From Anaerotalea alkaliphila (GTDB lineage: Bacteria; Bacillota; Clostridia; Lachnospirales; Vallitaleaceae), in the NCBI RefSeq assembly GCF_010179735.1, contig NZ_JAAEEH010000001.1, forward strand, positions 62,001 through 126,000: a DNA stretch of 64,000 bases, in the 5' to 3' direction. The translations under genes and the position numbers were made by a program. Below, one piece after another: positions 16,678 through 28,178 of the stretch; within the stretch, counting starts at the first letter, position 1, and each line of letters begins with the position of its first letter. The notes beneath the pieces were generated by a model. That model did not search any database and had not been told where the DNA came from. It worked only from the letters and a program-made list of their open reading frames with translations.

Positions 16678-17730
16678 ATGACGGAACTGCTAAAAATCCT
16701 ACAGAAAATCATGCCGAAGGAGATGTCAGCCTTATCAAGACGCTATACCTTGCTGCATACGATCCGGCTTTTCCAGCCCATCGGGCGTAGGCTTTTGTCC
16801 CAAAAGATGAGGATCAGCGAGAAGGTAATCCGGACAGACACGGAGCTGTTGAAAAGCGAAGGTTTGATCGACATCGTGTTCGCAGGAATGACGCTGACCG
16901 AAGAGGGTGCCCGTGTGCTGGATTCCCTGCAGGAGCTGATGCGGCCTCTGGAGGAGCTGGACAAGGTCAGGGAAGGCGTCCAGACGCTCCTGGAATCCCA
17001 GGAGCTGTATGTGGTCCCGGGGGACAGCCAGAACAACCAGGAGGCTTTCAAGGAACTGGGCAAGGAGGCGGCCAGGGTGCTGCTGGAACATCTGCAGGGC
17101 AAATCCACCGTGGCGATCACAGGGGGGAGCACGATAAGGAAAGTGGTGGAAGCCATACCGTTCCAAAAGGCCCCCTCGCCCTTCCCCAAGCTGATGGTGG
17201 TGCCAGCGCGGGGAAGCCTGGGGAACAACGCGAAAATCCAGGCGAACAACCTGGTGGCCAAAATGGCCGAAAGGCTGCAGTGCAGATACCGGTTGTTGAA
17301 CCTTCCGGATAATCTGAGCAGGAAATCCCTGGACAGCGTAAGCCAGGAACCGGAAATCAAGGAAGTCTTTTCTTTGATCCGCAATGCGGACATCGTGCTC
17401 TTCGGCATCGGTATCGCAGAACGGATGGTGGAGAGAAGGAACCTGGAACCGTCGGTCATGGAGGAAATCAGGGAGAAGCGGGCGGTGGCGGAAGTCCTGG
17501 GCCATTATTTCGACGGGCAGGGAAACATTGTATCCACTTCCTGTTCCATAGGCCTGCGCCTCCATGAGTTGGAGCAGGGCGGAGGCTACCCCATCGCCGT
17601 GGCAGGGGGAGCCGACAAGGCGGAGGCCATCCTGGCGGTCAGGAAATATCTGCGCAGGGGCGCCCTGGTGATCGACGAAGGCGCCGCCAAGAGGATCCTG
17701 GCATTGGCCGCCGGGAGCAAAACATTGTGA
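16678..17730 (+). CDS. cggR: Central glycolytic genes regulator (SorC/DeoR family)
   Basis: 350 residues. An N-terminal helix-turn-helix (PIGRRLLSQKMRISEKVIRTDTELLKSEGLI) is followed by the SorC effector domain. ITGGSTIRKV binds sugar phosphate and VVPARGSLGNNAKIQANNLVAKMA is typical of CggR. In the family, fructose 1,6-bisphosphate relieves repression of the operon the gene heads. ATG 16678 is chosen because the product then begins as other CggR proteins do; an in-frame start at 16603 lies in the leader. The next gene is pgk, not gap. Confidence 0.92.
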   Translation: MTELLKILQKIMPKEMSALSRRYTLLHTIRLFQPIGRRLLSQKMRISEKVIRTDTELLKSEGLIDIVFAGMTLTEEGARVLDSLQELMRPLEELDKVREGVQTLLESQELYVVPGDSQNNQEAFKELGKEAARVLLEHLQGKSTVAITGGSTIRKVVEAIPFQKAPSPFPKLMVVPARGSLGNNAKIQANNLVAKMAERLQCRYRLLNLPDNLSRKSLDSVSQEPEIKEVFSLIRNADIVLFGIGIAERMVERRNLEPSVMEEIREKRAVAEVLGHYFDGQGNIVSTSCSIGLRLHELEQGGGYPIAVAGGADKAEAILAVRKYLRRGALVIDEGAAKRILALAAGSKTL

Positions 17731-17776
17731 ATAGCGGCAAAGCCGTTAAATAAAGTGTCCAGAAGGGAGAACGAGA

Positions 17777-18970
17777 ATGCTGAACAAAGTGTCCGTAGAC
17801 GATTTAGAGGTTAAAGGGAAAAAGGTGCTGGTGCGCTGCGATTTCAACGTCCCATTGAAGGAGGGCGTCATCACGGATTTGAACCGCCTTACAGCCGCTC
17901 TGCCCACAATCAAGAAGCTGGTTGGCGACGGAGCGAAAGTCATCCTGTGTTCCCACCTGGGCAAACCCAAAGGGGAGCCGAAACCTGAATTGTCCCTTGC
18001 TCCCGTTGCGGCAAAGCTGTCGGAACTCTTGGGACAGGAAGTCGTGTTCGCCGCCGATCCGGAAGTGGTTGGGGAAAACGCCAGAAAAGCGGTGGAAGCC
18101 ATGAAGGACGGGGATGTGGTCCTTTTGGAGAACACCAGGTACCGGGCGGAGGAAACCAAGAACGGTGAAACGTTCAGCAAGGACCTGGCAAGTCTGGCGG
18201 AAGTGTTCGTCAACGACGCTTTCGGAACAGCCCACAGGGCCCACTGCTCCAACGTGGGTGTGACGGAACACATCAAGACATCCGCTGTAGGCTACCTGGT
18301 GCAAAAGGAAATCGAATTCCTTGGAAATGCGGTGAACAACCCGGTAAGGCCGTTTGTGGCAATCCTCGGTGGCGCCAAAGTATCCGACAAGATCAACGTC
18401 ATCAACAATCTTCTGGACAAGGTGGACACGCTGATCATCGGAGGCGGAATGGCCTACACCTTCCTGAAGGCCCAGGGGATGGAAATCGGGAACTCCCTGC
18501 TGGAGGCGGACAAGATGGACTACTCCCTGGAGATGGTCAAAAAGGCGGAGGCAAAAGGCGTCAAGCTGCTGCTGCCCGTGGACCATCTGGTAGGCAAGGA
18601 GTTCAAGAACGATACTGAATTCAAGACGGTTCTGGACACGGAAATGGAAGAGGGATGGCAGGGCTTCGATATCGGACCCAAGACCAGGGAGCTCTTCACG
18701 GAAGCCATCAAGGATGCAAAAACGGTTGTTTGGAACGGTCCCATGGGCGTGTTCGAGTTCGAGAACTTCGCTGGCGGAACAATCGCTGTGGCTAAGGCCC
18801 TGGCGGAAGCGGATGCCACAACCATCATCGGCGGCGGAGATTCCGCAGCGGCGGTGAACATCCTCGGATTCGGGGACAAAATGACCCACATTTCCACGGG
18901 CGGAGGCGCTTCCCTGGAGTTTTTGGAGGGCAAGGAACTTCCCGGTGTGGCTGCAGTCAACGACAAATAA
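17777..18970 (+). CDS. pgk: Phosphoglycerate kinase
   Basis: 397 residues, standard length. It makes ATP from 1,3-bisphosphoglycerate. The N-terminal motif [11 protein letters not shown], substrate-binding [13 protein letters not shown], and the C-terminal nucleotide loop GGGDSAAAV are all present. Begins 46 bases after cggR, with AGAAGGGAG upstream of the ATG. Confidence 0.98.
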   Translation: MLNKVSVDDLEVKGKKVLVRCDFNVPLKEGVITDLNRLTAALPTIKKLVGDGAKVILCSHLGKPKGEPKPELSLAPVAAKLSELLGQEVVFAADPEVVGENARKAVEAMKDGDVVLLENTRYRAEETKNGETFSKDLASLAEVFVNDAFGTAHRAHCSNVGVTEHIKTSAVGYLVQKEIEFLGNAVNNPVRPFVAILGGAKVSDKINVINNLLDKVDTLIIGGGMAYTFLKAQGMEIGNSLLEADKMDYSLEMVKKAEAKGVKLLLPVDHLVGKEFKNDTEFKTVLDTEMEEGWQGFDIGPKTRELFTEAIKDAKTVVWNGPMGVFEFENFAGGTIAVAKALAEADATTIIGGGDSAAAVNILGFGDKMTHISTGGGASLEFLEGKELPGVAAVNDK

Positions 18971-18992
18971 ATCGAAAATCGGAGGAATCGGC

Positions 18993-19739
18993 ATGCGCAA
19001 GAAAATAGTTGCAGGAAACTGGAAAATGAACAAGACCCCGAAAGAAGCGGTAGCTTTGATCGAGGAACTGAAGCCCCTGGTGGCGAGCGATGATGTGGAA
19101 GTCGTCTTCTGCACACCGGACGTGTCCCTGACCACGGCGCTGGAAGCCGTGAAGGGCACCAACATCAAAATTGGCGCGCAAAACATGTACTTTGAGGAAA
19201 ACGGCGCCTATACAGGCGAGACCGCACCCTCCATGCTGACGGAAATCGGCGTCGGCTACGTGATCATCGGCCACTCCGAAAGAAGGGCCTATTTCGCCGA
19301 AACGGACGAGACGGTGAACAAGAAGGTCCTCAAAGCAATCGAGCACAAGCTGGTTCCCATCATCTGCGTTGGAGAATCCCTGGAGCAAAGGGAACAGGGC
19401 ATCACGGTGGACCTGGTCCGCCTGCAGACGAAAATCGCCCTGAAGGACGTGCAGCCGGAAGACGCGAAGAACGTCGTGATCGCCTACGAACCCATTTGGG
19501 CCATAGGCACAGGCAGGACGGCCACAAGCCAGCAGGCGGAAGAGGTTTGTGCGGCAATCCGCCAGGTCGTTTCCGAAATCTACAGCCAGGAAGTGGCTGA
19601 AGCCGTGAGGATCCAGTACGGCGGCAGCGTGAACGGCGCCAATGCGGCGGAGCTTTTCTCCATGCCCAACATAGACGGCGGTCTGGTGGGAGGCGCTAGC
19701 CTGAAAGCCGAGTTCGGCAAGATCGTGAACTACAAGTAG
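18993..19739 (+). CDS. tpiA: Triosephosphate isomerase
   Basis: 248 residues. Visible are the N-terminal GNWKMNKTP, the catalytic histidine in [11 protein letters not shown], the catalytic glutamate in [11 protein letters not shown], and the phosphate-gripping GGSVNGANA. It interconverts dihydroxyacetone phosphate and glyceraldehyde 3-phosphate. ATG 18993 follows GGAGGA. It starts 22 bases after pgk and is clearly in the same operon. Confidence 0.98.
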   Translation: MRKKIVAGNWKMNKTPKEAVALIEELKPLVASDDVEVVFCTPDVSLTTALEAVKGTNIKIGAQNMYFEENGAYTGETAPSMLTEIGVGYVIIGHSERRAYFAETDETVNKKVLKAIEHKLVPIICVGESLEQREQGITVDLVRLQTKIALKDVQPEDAKNVVIAYEPIWAIGTGRTATSQQAEEVCAAIRQVVSEIYSQEVAEAVRIQYGGSVNGANAAELFSMPNIDGGLVGGASLKAEFGKIVNYK

Positions 19740-19760
19740 CAACCATCCTGAAGGTAAACC

Positions 19761-19781
19761 GGAACCGGATTTTACGGTTCC
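19761..19781 (+). other. Hairpin in the tpiA-gap spacer
   Basis: GGAACCG (19761-19767) pairs with CGGTTCC (19775-19781), 7-nt loop, no T-tract after it. It could mark an mRNA processing or stabilising element at the 5' side of the gap message. Confidence 0.4.
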
Positions 19782-19805
19782 TCAATCAAATAAATCAAAT
19801 TATGA

Positions 19806-20822
<1,017 letters not shown>

Positions 20823-20833
20823 GAAACTTTAAG

Positions 20834-20868
20834 AGAGACTGCCCTGATCCAAGGGCGTCTCTTTTTTT
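20834..20868 (+). terminator. Terminator between gap and gpmI
   Basis: AGAGAC plus GCCCT (20834-20845, one bulged T) pairs with AGGGC plus GTCTCT (20852-20862), then seven T. It lies inside the glycolytic cluster and probably lowers gpmI transcription relative to gap. Confidence 0.85.
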
Positions 20869-20889
20869 CCCGGGAGGAAGGTGCGCAAT

Positions 20890-22431
20890 ATGAACAAGAA
20901 GCCAACAGTCCTTATGATTTTAGACGGATTCGGCTTGAACCAGCGGATCGAGGCCAATGCGGCCAAGCTGTCCGCATCACCCAACATCGACAGGATCCTG
21001 AACCACTATCCGTTCGTACAGGGACATGCCAGCGGCATGGCCGTAGGGCTTCCGGAGGGACAGATGGGGAATTCCGAAGTGGGGCATCTGAACATCGGTG
21101 CCGGCAGGATCGTATACCAGGAATTGACGAAGATCACGAAATCCATCCTGGACGGGGATTTCTTTGACAACAAAGCGCTTGCAGGGGCTGTGGACCATTG
21201 CCTGGAGAAGGGCACCGCCCTGCACCTGTACGGGCTGCTGTCGGACGGTGGGGTGCACAGCCACAACACCCATCTGTACGCCCTGCTGGAACTGGCGAAG
21301 AAAAAAGGTCTGGAGAAGGTGTATGTCCACTGCTTCCTGGACGGACGGGACACGCCCCCCGCATCGGGTAAATCCTTTGTGGAGGAGCTGGAGGCCAAAA
21401 TCCAGGAAATAGGAGTGGGCAGGATTGCGACCGTCATGGGCAGGTATTATGCCATGGACAGGGACAACCGTTGGGACCGGGTGAAGCTGGCCTACGAGGC
21501 CATGGTCCTGGGACAGGGCGTCCAGGCGGACGATGCGGTCGCCGGGGTCCAAGCCTCCTATGACGCCGGCAGCAACGATGAGTTCGTCAAACCGCTGGTG
21601 GTCCAGGAGAACGGCGCCCCTGTGGCAAGGATCGCCGAGGGCGACGCCATCATCTTCTACAATTTCCGACCGGACAGGGCGAGGGAAATCACCCGAGTGT
21701 TCCTTGACCAGGAGTTCAAAGGCTTCGAACGCGCCAAAGGCTATTTCCCCGTGCATTACGTGGGATTCACCAACTACGACATCACCATCCAGAACCTGGG
21801 GGTGGCGTTCGAGAAGGATTCCCTGGAAAAGACCCTGGGCGAGTACCTGTCCGAGCAAGGCATGACCCAGCTCCGTCTGGCGGAAACGGAAAAATACGCC
21901 CATGTGACCTTCTTCTTCAATGGAGGTGTCGAGGAGCCCTACAAGGGGGAGGATAGGATCCTGATTGCTTCCCCCATGGTGGCCACCTACGACCTGCAGC
22001 CGGAAATGAGCGCGTTCGGGGTGCTGGAAGCCCTTGTCAAGGCAATCCGGGAAAAGAAGCATGACCTGATCGTAGTGAACTTCGCCAATCCAGACATGGT
22101 GGGTCATACAGGAGTGGAAACTGCGGCCATCCAGGCGGTCCAAGCGGTGGACGAGTGTGTGGGGGAAGCCCTGGAAGCCCTCGTGGAGGCAGGGGGACAG
22201 ATGTTCGTTTGCGCCGACCACGGCAACATCGAACAGCTGCTGGACTATGAGACCAGGCAACCGTTTACGGCCCATACGACAAATCCCGTCCCCTTCGTAC
22301 TGGTCAATGCGGAGCAGAGCCTGACCTTGCGGGAGAACGGCGTGCTCGCCGACATCGCCCCCACCCTGCTGGACATGATGGGAGTGGAAATTCCCCGCCA
22401 GATGACCGGAAAGAGCCTGTTGGTCCGCTGA
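20890..22431 (+). CDS. gpmI: 2,3-bisphosphoglycerate-independent phosphoglycerate mutase
   Basis: 513 residues, alkaline-phosphatase superfamily. Ser62 in MGNSEVGHLNIGAGR is the phosphorylated nucleophile. Metal ligands are visible in LDGFG, DGRDTPP, RPDRAR and VCADHGNIEQ, and the manganese histidines in NPDMVGHTG. ATG 20890 with GGAGGAAGG upstream is preferred to GTG 20881, which is too close to that site. The gene lies just after the gap terminator and before eno. Confidence 0.97.
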   Translation: MNKKPTVLMILDGFGLNQRIEANAAKLSASPNIDRILNHYPFVQGHASGMAVGLPEGQMGNSEVGHLNIGAGRIVYQELTKITKSILDGDFFDNKALAGAVDHCLEKGTALHLYGLLSDGGVHSHNTHLYALLELAKKKGLEKVYVHCFLDGRDTPPASGKSFVEELEAKIQEIGVGRIATVMGRYYAMDRDNRWDRVKLAYEAMVLGQGVQADDAVAGVQASYDAGSNDEFVKPLVVQENGAPVARIAEGDAIIFYNFRPDRAREITRVFLDQEFKGFERAKGYFPVHYVGFTNYDITIQNLGVAFEKDSLEKTLGEYLSEQGMTQLRLAETEKYAHVTFFFNGGVEEPYKGEDRILIASPMVATYDLQPEMSAFGVLEALVKAIREKKHDLIVVNFANPDMVGHTGVETAAIQAVQAVDECVGEALEALVEAGGQMFVCADHGNIEQLLDYETRQPFTAHTTNPVPFVLVNAEQSLTLRENGVLADIAPTLLDMMGVEIPRQMTGKSLLVR

Positions 22432-22443
22432 GCCCAAATCCAG

Positions 22444-23842
<1,399 letters not shown>

Positions 23843-23892
23843 GGAAAGCCACCCGCACCCCCATGCTGCCGGCGGTGCAGCCAAAATAGTGG

Positions 23893-23921
23893 TTGAACAT
23901 CCTCCTGATTTGTGCTAGAAT
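23893..23921 (+). promoter_or_regulatory. Promoter of secG
   Basis: TTGAAC (23893-23898), 17-bp spacer, TAGAAT (23916-23921). Confidence 0.75.
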
Positions 23922-23947
23922 AGTCATGTTGATTAGGAGGTGTACAC

Positions 23948-24187
23948 ATGCCGGTATTCATAGGGGTATTAAAAGTGGCATATGCTTTGGTATGCATCGC
24001 CTTGGTGGCCATCGTGCTTCTGCAGCAGGGAAGGACAGCTGGACTGTCTGGAGCAATTGGCGGAGCTGCGGAGACGTATTGGGGCAAGAATAAGGCAAGG
24101 TCCATGGAGGGCGGCCTGCACAAGTCAACGATTGGCTTGGCGGCGGCATTCATTCTTCTGGCCTTGGTCATCAGCATATTGAGCTAG
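23948..24187 (+). CDS. secG: Protein translocase subunit SecG
   Basis: 79 residues with two predicted membrane helices (about 4-25 and 57-78). They are separated by the conserved cytoplasmic loop VLLQQGRTAGLSGAIGG. SecG aids SecA-driven export through SecYE. GATTAGGAGG precedes the ATG. The eno-secG-rnr-smpB-ssrA order is a conserved Firmicute neighbourhood. Confidence 0.93.
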   Translation: MPVFIGVLKVAYALVCIALVAIVLLQQGRTAGLSGAIGGAAETYWGKNKARSMEGGLHKSTIGLAAAFILLALVISILS

Positions 24188-24204
24188 CATGACAACACAA
24201 GAAG

Positions 24205-24245
24205 CTGGTTTGAGCGGTCAGAAGACTGTTCAGACCAGTTTTTGT
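24205..24245 (+). terminator. Terminator of secG
   Basis: CTGGTTTGA (24205-24213) pairs with TCAGACCAG (24230-24238; one G-U pair), followed by TTTTTGTTTT. Confidence 0.8.
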
Positions 24246-24263
24246 TTTACACTTGGAAAGTGC

Positions 24264-24301
24264 GCCCAAGCGCGCTTGGGCACAGTCTTTTATGATATAA
24301 T
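24264..24301 (+). promoter_or_regulatory. rnr promoter with 18-bp palindrome
   Basis: Extended -10 TGATATAAT (24293-24301) with no good -35. The perfect palindrome GCCCAAGCGCGCTTGGGC (24264-24281) covers the -35 position. It could be an operator or a cruciform-forming site; no known binding protein is assigned. Confidence 0.5.
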
Positions 24302-24353
24302 GAGGAAAAGGGGATCGACGCCGTAGTGCGGAACCTACGCCAGGAGGGACAGA

Positions 24354-26762
24354 ATGGAAGGAGATTTATTGAAGGAAGAACAAAAGAAGGCGCTGCTGGA
24401 GGTCATCAACGATCCAGGCTATGCGCCGATGAAAATCAAGGAATTGGCCCATTTGCTGCAGGTGCAGCCGGAGGAAAGGGAGCGGTTGGACGAAAACCTG
24501 CGGGAACTGGTGAAGACAGCCAAGGTTGTCTTGACCAAGCACGGAAAATACATGCCCAACAAAAGCAGCCATGTGCTAGCCGGCAAATTCATCGCCCACC
24601 AAAAGGGATTCGGATTTGTACGGGTGGAGGGGCAGGAGGACGACATCTTCATCCCTGCGACCGAAGTGCAGGGGGCATTCCACGGGGACCTGGTGACCAT
24701 CAAGGTCAACAAGGGGACACCGGAAGGAAGCGGCAAGAGAAAAGAAGGACGGGTTGTGGAGGTTCTGGAACGGGGACGCACCGACATGGTGGGCACGTTC
24801 GAAAAAAGCCGGAACTACGGCTTTGTGGTGCTGGACAACAAGAAGTTCAGCAAGGACGTGTTCATCCGGCAGGGTAAAGAGAACGGAGCGGTCAGCGGCC
24901 ATAAGGTCGTGGTGCGGATTACCCACTGGGGCGATGAGGACAGGAAACCCGAAGGGGAAATCGTGGAAATCATCGGCCATGTCAACGACCCGGGAGTGGA
25001 CATCCTGTCCATCGTACGGGATTTGGGCATCCCCACGGAATTCCCGGAGCTGGTCATGGCCCAATCTTCCCATGTGAGCCAGACCATACCGGAGGAGGAG
25101 GCCAAAAGACGGCTGGACATCCGTTCCTGGCAGACCGTAACCATCGATGGAGAGGACGCCAAAGACCTGGACGACGCCATCACCATCCGGAAGAAACAGG
25201 ACGGCTATGAGCTGGGTGTCCACATCGCAGACGTCTCCCATTACGTGCGGGAAGGGACGGCTTTGGACGAGGAGGCGCTGGAACGGGGAACGAGCGTCTA
25301 TCTTGTGGACCGCGTGATTCCCATGCTCCCCCACAGCCTTTCCAACGGAATCTGTTCCCTGAATGCCGGGGAAGACCGCCTGGCCCTCAGCTGCATCATG
25401 CAGGTGGACAACAAGGGGCATGTCACCAGCCACAAGGTGGCGGAAACGCTGATCAACGTGGACCGCAGGATGAGCTATACGGAAGTGAAGAAAATCCTGG
25501 AGGACAAGGATCCGGACCTGGTGCGGGAATGCCATGCGTACCTGGACATGTTCAAGGACATGGAGGAGCTGGCCGCATTGCTGCGGGCCAAACGGAAAAC
25601 CAGGGGATCCATCGACTTCGATTTTCCGGAAACCAAGGTCATCCTGAACGAACAGGGCGAGCTGGTGGACATCCGGGCCTACGACAGGAACGTGGCCACC
25701 AAAATCATAGAGGAATGCATGCTTTTGGCCAATGAGACGATTGCGGAATCCTACTACTGGCAACAGGTTCCCTTTGTCTACCGCACCCATGACGAGCCGG
25801 ATCCGGACAAGATCCAGGCCCTGGGAGAGTTCATCTACAATTTCGGTTACCACATGAAAGCGACCGGGGAAATCCATCCCCGGGAGATCCAAAAGCTGCT
25901 TGCGGACATTGACGGCACCCCGGAGGAACCCATCATCAGCCGGCTGACCCTGCGCTCCATGAAGCAGGCCCGCTATACGGTGAGCAACGACGGGCACTAC
26001 GGTCTTGCGGCCAAGTTCTACTGCCACTTCACTTCCCCCATCCGGCGCTATCCGGACCTGCAGATCCACAGGATCATCAAGGAAGTCCTGCGGGGCAAAA
26101 TGAATGAAAGCCGGATCCAGCATTATGACAAGATATTGGAGAAGGTAGCCATCCGGAGCTCCGAAATGGAGCGAAGGGCAGCGGAAGCGGAGAGGGAGAC
26201 GACCAAGCTGAAGAAGGTGGAGTACATGGCCATGCATGTGGGCGAAGCTTTCCAGGGAGTCATTTCCGGCATCACCGGATGGGGCATGTATGTGGAACTG
26301 GAGAACACCATCGAAGGCCTCATCCATGTGACATCCCTCTGGGACGACTACTACTATTTCGACGAAAAGCAGCACTGCATGATCGGAGAGAGGACATCCA
26401 AGGTCTTCCGGATGGGGGATGTCCTGACGGTGAAGGTCGTGGGGGTCGACAAGGACCAGCGCACCATAGACTTCGCCATCCATGATCCGGAGGCGGAAGA
26501 AAACCCGTCCAGGCCCCAGAACGGAAGGGCCCAGAGCCCCAGGCCCCAGAAGCAGGAAAACAGGGGCTCCGGAGCAAGGGGAAATGCAGCCAGGGAGAAA
26601 TCCAAACAAGGAACGGGCGCAACCCGGGAGAAGTCCAAGCAAGGAACAGGCGCAGGCAGGGCAAGGACGAAGCAAGGAACAGGCGGTCCCGGAGGCGGAG
26701 CGCCGAAACAGGGAGATGGAAATAGGGGAAGGACAAGGAAACGCAAGGAAACCAAAGCATGA
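24354..26762 (+). CDS. rnr: Ribonuclease R
   Basis: 802 residues, a 3'-5' exoribonuclease that degrades structured RNA and works with tmRNA in clearing stalled messages. In order: N-terminal winged helix, two cold-shock domains (GKFIAHQKGFGFVRV near 78), the RNB catalytic domain with DGEDAKDLDDAI holding the metal-binding aspartates, then an S1 domain (about 625-705). The last 95 or so residues are a low-complexity basic tail rich in Gly, Lys, Gln and Arg with KSKQGTGA-type repeats. AGGAGGGAC precedes ATG 24354. smpB and ssrA follow. Confidence 0.95.
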   Translation: MEGDLLKEEQKKALLEVINDPGYAPMKIKELAHLLQVQPEERERLDENLRELVKTAKVVLTKHGKYMPNKSSHVLAGKFIAHQKGFGFVRVEGQEDDIFIPATEVQGAFHGDLVTIKVNKGTPEGSGKRKEGRVVEVLERGRTDMVGTFEKSRNYGFVVLDNKKFSKDVFIRQGKENGAVSGHKVVVRITHWGDEDRKPEGEIVEIIGHVNDPGVDILSIVRDLGIPTEFPELVMAQSSHVSQTIPEEEAKRRLDIRSWQTVTIDGEDAKDLDDAITIRKKQDGYELGVHIADVSHYVREGTALDEEALERGTSVYLVDRVIPMLPHSLSNGICSLNAGEDRLALSCIMQVDNKGHVTSHKVAETLINVDRRMSYTEVKKILEDKDPDLVRECHAYLDMFKDMEELAALLRAKRKTRGSIDFDFPETKVILNEQGELVDIRAYDRNVATKIIEECMLLANETIAESYYWQQVPFVYRTHDEPDPDKIQALGEFIYNFGYHMKATGEIHPREIQKLLADIDGTPEEPIISRLTLRSMKQARYTVSNDGHYGLAAKFYCHFTSPIRRYPDLQIHRIIKEVLRGKMNESRIQHYDKILEKVAIRSSEMERRAAEAERETTKLKKVEYMAMHVGEAFQGVISGITGWGMYVELENTIEGLIHVTSLWDDYYYFDEKQHCMIGERTSKVFRMGDVLTVKVVGVDKDQRTIDFAIHDPEAEENPSRPQNGRAQSPRPQKQENRGSGARGNAAREKSKQGTGATREKSKQGTGAGRARTKQGTGGPGGGAPKQGDGNRGRTRKRKETKA

Positions 26763-26786
26763 AAACCGGCAGTTTTCGCGTTTCCC

Positions 26787-26814
26787 TTGAATTCCGATGA
26801 AAATGTGATATAAT
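26787..26814 (+). promoter_or_regulatory. Promoter of smpB
   Basis: TTGAAT (26787-26792), 16-bp spacer, TATAAT (26809-26814). Confidence 0.75.
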
Positions 26815-26819
26815 GAGGA

Positions 26820-26855
26820 GGCCGAAGGGATGTTCCAGTGGCAGCACCTTCGGCC
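26820..26855 (+). other. Leader hairpin of smpB
   Basis: A 9-bp stem, GGCCGAAGG (26820-26828) with CCTTCGGCC (26847-26855), at the very 5' end of the predicted smpB mRNA. No T-tract follows, so it is more likely a stabiliser than a terminator. Confidence 0.45.
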
Positions 26856-26882
26856 AGGCAGAAATGGAGAGTGGTCGTTTGC

Positions 26883-27350
26883 ATGGCGAAAAAGGAAGGG
26901 TACAAGCTGGTCGCCCAGAACAAAAAGGCGTGGCATGATTTTTTCATCGACGAAAGCTATGAGGCCGGAATCGTCCTTGCAGGCACGGAAGTGAAATCCC
27001 TGCGCATGGGCAAGGGGAGCATCAAGGAAAGCTTTGTCAAGATTGTGGATGGGGAAGTATTCATCTTGGGGATGCACATCACCCCCTATGAAAAAGGAAA
27101 CATCTTCAACAAGGATCCTTTGCGGACCCGGAAGCTCCTGCTCCACCGGAGGGAAATCATAAAGTTGAACGCAGCCGTGGCCCAGAAGGGATACACCATC
27201 GTGCCGCTGAAAATCTACCTGAAGGACAGCCTGATGAAGATGGAAATCGGTTTGGCAAGGGGCAAGAAGCTCTACGACAAACGGGAGGACATCGCCAAGA
27301 AAGACCAACGCCGGGAGGCGGAAAAACAATTCAAGATTAAAAATCTGTAG
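26883..27350 (+). CDS. smpB: SsrA-binding protein
   Basis: 155 residues, standard length. Family motifs: [29 protein letters not shown], NPRRxRKLLLHR-type segment ([15 protein letters not shown]) and a basic C-terminal tail ([23 protein letters not shown]). SmpB carries alanyl-tmRNA to stalled ribosomes. ATG 26883 gives the usual [16 protein letters not shown] start; earlier in-frame GTG codons lie in the leader. The tmRNA gene starts 59 bases downstream. Confidence 0.96.
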   Translation: MAKKEGYKLVAQNKKAWHDFFIDESYEAGIVLAGTEVKSLRMGKGSIKESFVKIVDGEVFILGMHITPYEKGNIFNKDPLRTRKLLLHRREIIKLNAAVAQKGYTIVPLKIYLKDSLMKMEIGLARGKKLYDKREDIAKKDQRREAEKQFKIKNL

Positions 27351-27408
27351 GGACCCCATCGGACCTATGTCCGGAAGGGGCGCCTCGGATCTTTAATATA
27401 TCCAGTAC

Positions 27409-28035
27409 GGGGGTGTACTGGTTTCGACGGGGATCGATGAAGAGAAGGAAGCCATCCGCAGTTTACGGGGCTGCGTCAACAAACTGTAAAACAATTTAAA
27501 CGCAGAAGATAATTTAGCGTTCGCTGCCTAACGGCAGCTGTCTTGCCCTGACCACCCGCTGTCAGGGGCCAAGGCATCGACGATGCGGGGACCTATCGTT
27601 TCAAAGCTTTGAGATTCGATAAGATTTAATGAAGCTACTGAAGGCCGGAGCCTGTCGTTGGGCGCCGGTTGGAGGGAATGTCAAAACAGCGACTGTGATG
27701 GGAGATGCTTTCTTGGATGGGTTTTCGGACAGGGGTTCGATTCGCAGAGGGTCGCCTTGTCCAGTGATGGACAAGTGAAAATCCGGCTTGATCGGTGGAA
27801 CCGTAACAGATGGGGGACTACACGCCTCCAGGATGACGGCAATACCGAGGAGTATGTGGAGAAATCCAACAGCTCTGTATCGACTCATAGGCTTCTAAAG
27901 TCTCGACCAGGAAGCACTAGGATGGCTGTCCCAAACCAGACCATGGCAGCCATAACACGCCGGAAGGCTTTTCATAAAGCCTAAGATATAGTCAGGACCA
28001 TTGGAAACAATGGAACAACCGTCCCCTCACCTCCA
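27409..28035 (+). ncRNA. ssrA: tmRNA (SsrA) gene interrupted by a group I intron
   Basis: The 5' end GGGGGTG pairs with 3' CACCTCC plus discriminator A at 28035, including the G3-U70 wobble recognised by alanyl-tRNA synthetase. CTGGTTTCGACGGGGATCG is the conserved 5' domain. The resume codon GCA at 27502 opens a tag reading AEDNLAFAA, ending in TAA at 27529-27531. The CCA end is not encoded. The T-arm begins AGGGGTTCGAT (27731-27741) and its 3' half TCCCCT starts only at 28022, so the 280 bases between must be removed to give the mature molecule. A weak TAATAT -10 (27394-27399) lies upstream and a strong terminator downstream. Confidence 0.95.
27742..28021 (+). mobile_element. Group I intron in the tmRNA T-loop
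   Basis: 280 nt, no ORF. P1: exon CGATTC with intron GGGTCG, loop GCAGA, giving a U-G pair at the 5' splice site. P2: CTTGTCCA/TGGACAAG. P3: TCCGGC near 27782 with GCCGGA near 27959. P7: GACTA (in GGGGGACTACACG) with TAGTC. P8: AGGCTTT/AAAGCCT. The hallmark AAGATATAGTC lies near 27982. P9: CCATTG-GAAA-CAATGG. The last base is G, as required for the omega-G. Extra stems between P7 and P3' resemble subgroup IA. Splicing would join GATT to CCCC and rebuild a perfect TTCGATT T-loop. Splice points are inferred from this. Confidence 0.9.
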
Positions 28036-28041
28036 TAGAAG

Positions 28042-28064
28042 AGACCGGAAATCCGGTCTTTTTT
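28042..28064 (+). terminator. Terminator of ssrA
   Basis: AGACCGG (28042-28048) and CCGGTCT (28053-28059) with an AAAT loop and six T. Confidence 0.92.
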
Positions 28065-28178
28065 CTTGTTCAAAATCCGGTGCATGCCGGAAGGCCACGG
28101 AAGGGCCTTGACAAATGACCTTCCGTAATATATTATAATATACGAATAATATGAATTTATTGGAAGGCAGGTGGAAAT

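Noticed and set aside
24576-27359. A 927-codon open frame on the minus strand opposite rnr and smpB, and similar long antisense frames elsewhere (for example 35577-37526 and 1583-2860)
   Set aside because: They lie opposite clear genes and have no family motif or ribosome binding site. The G+C-rich codon use of the real genes keeps reverse frames open.
27601-27984. Small ORFs across the tmRNA gene and intron (both strands)
   Set aside because: They overlap RNA structure elements and lack ribosome binding sites and homology; no homing endonuclease motif such as LAGLIDADG or GIY-YIG is present.
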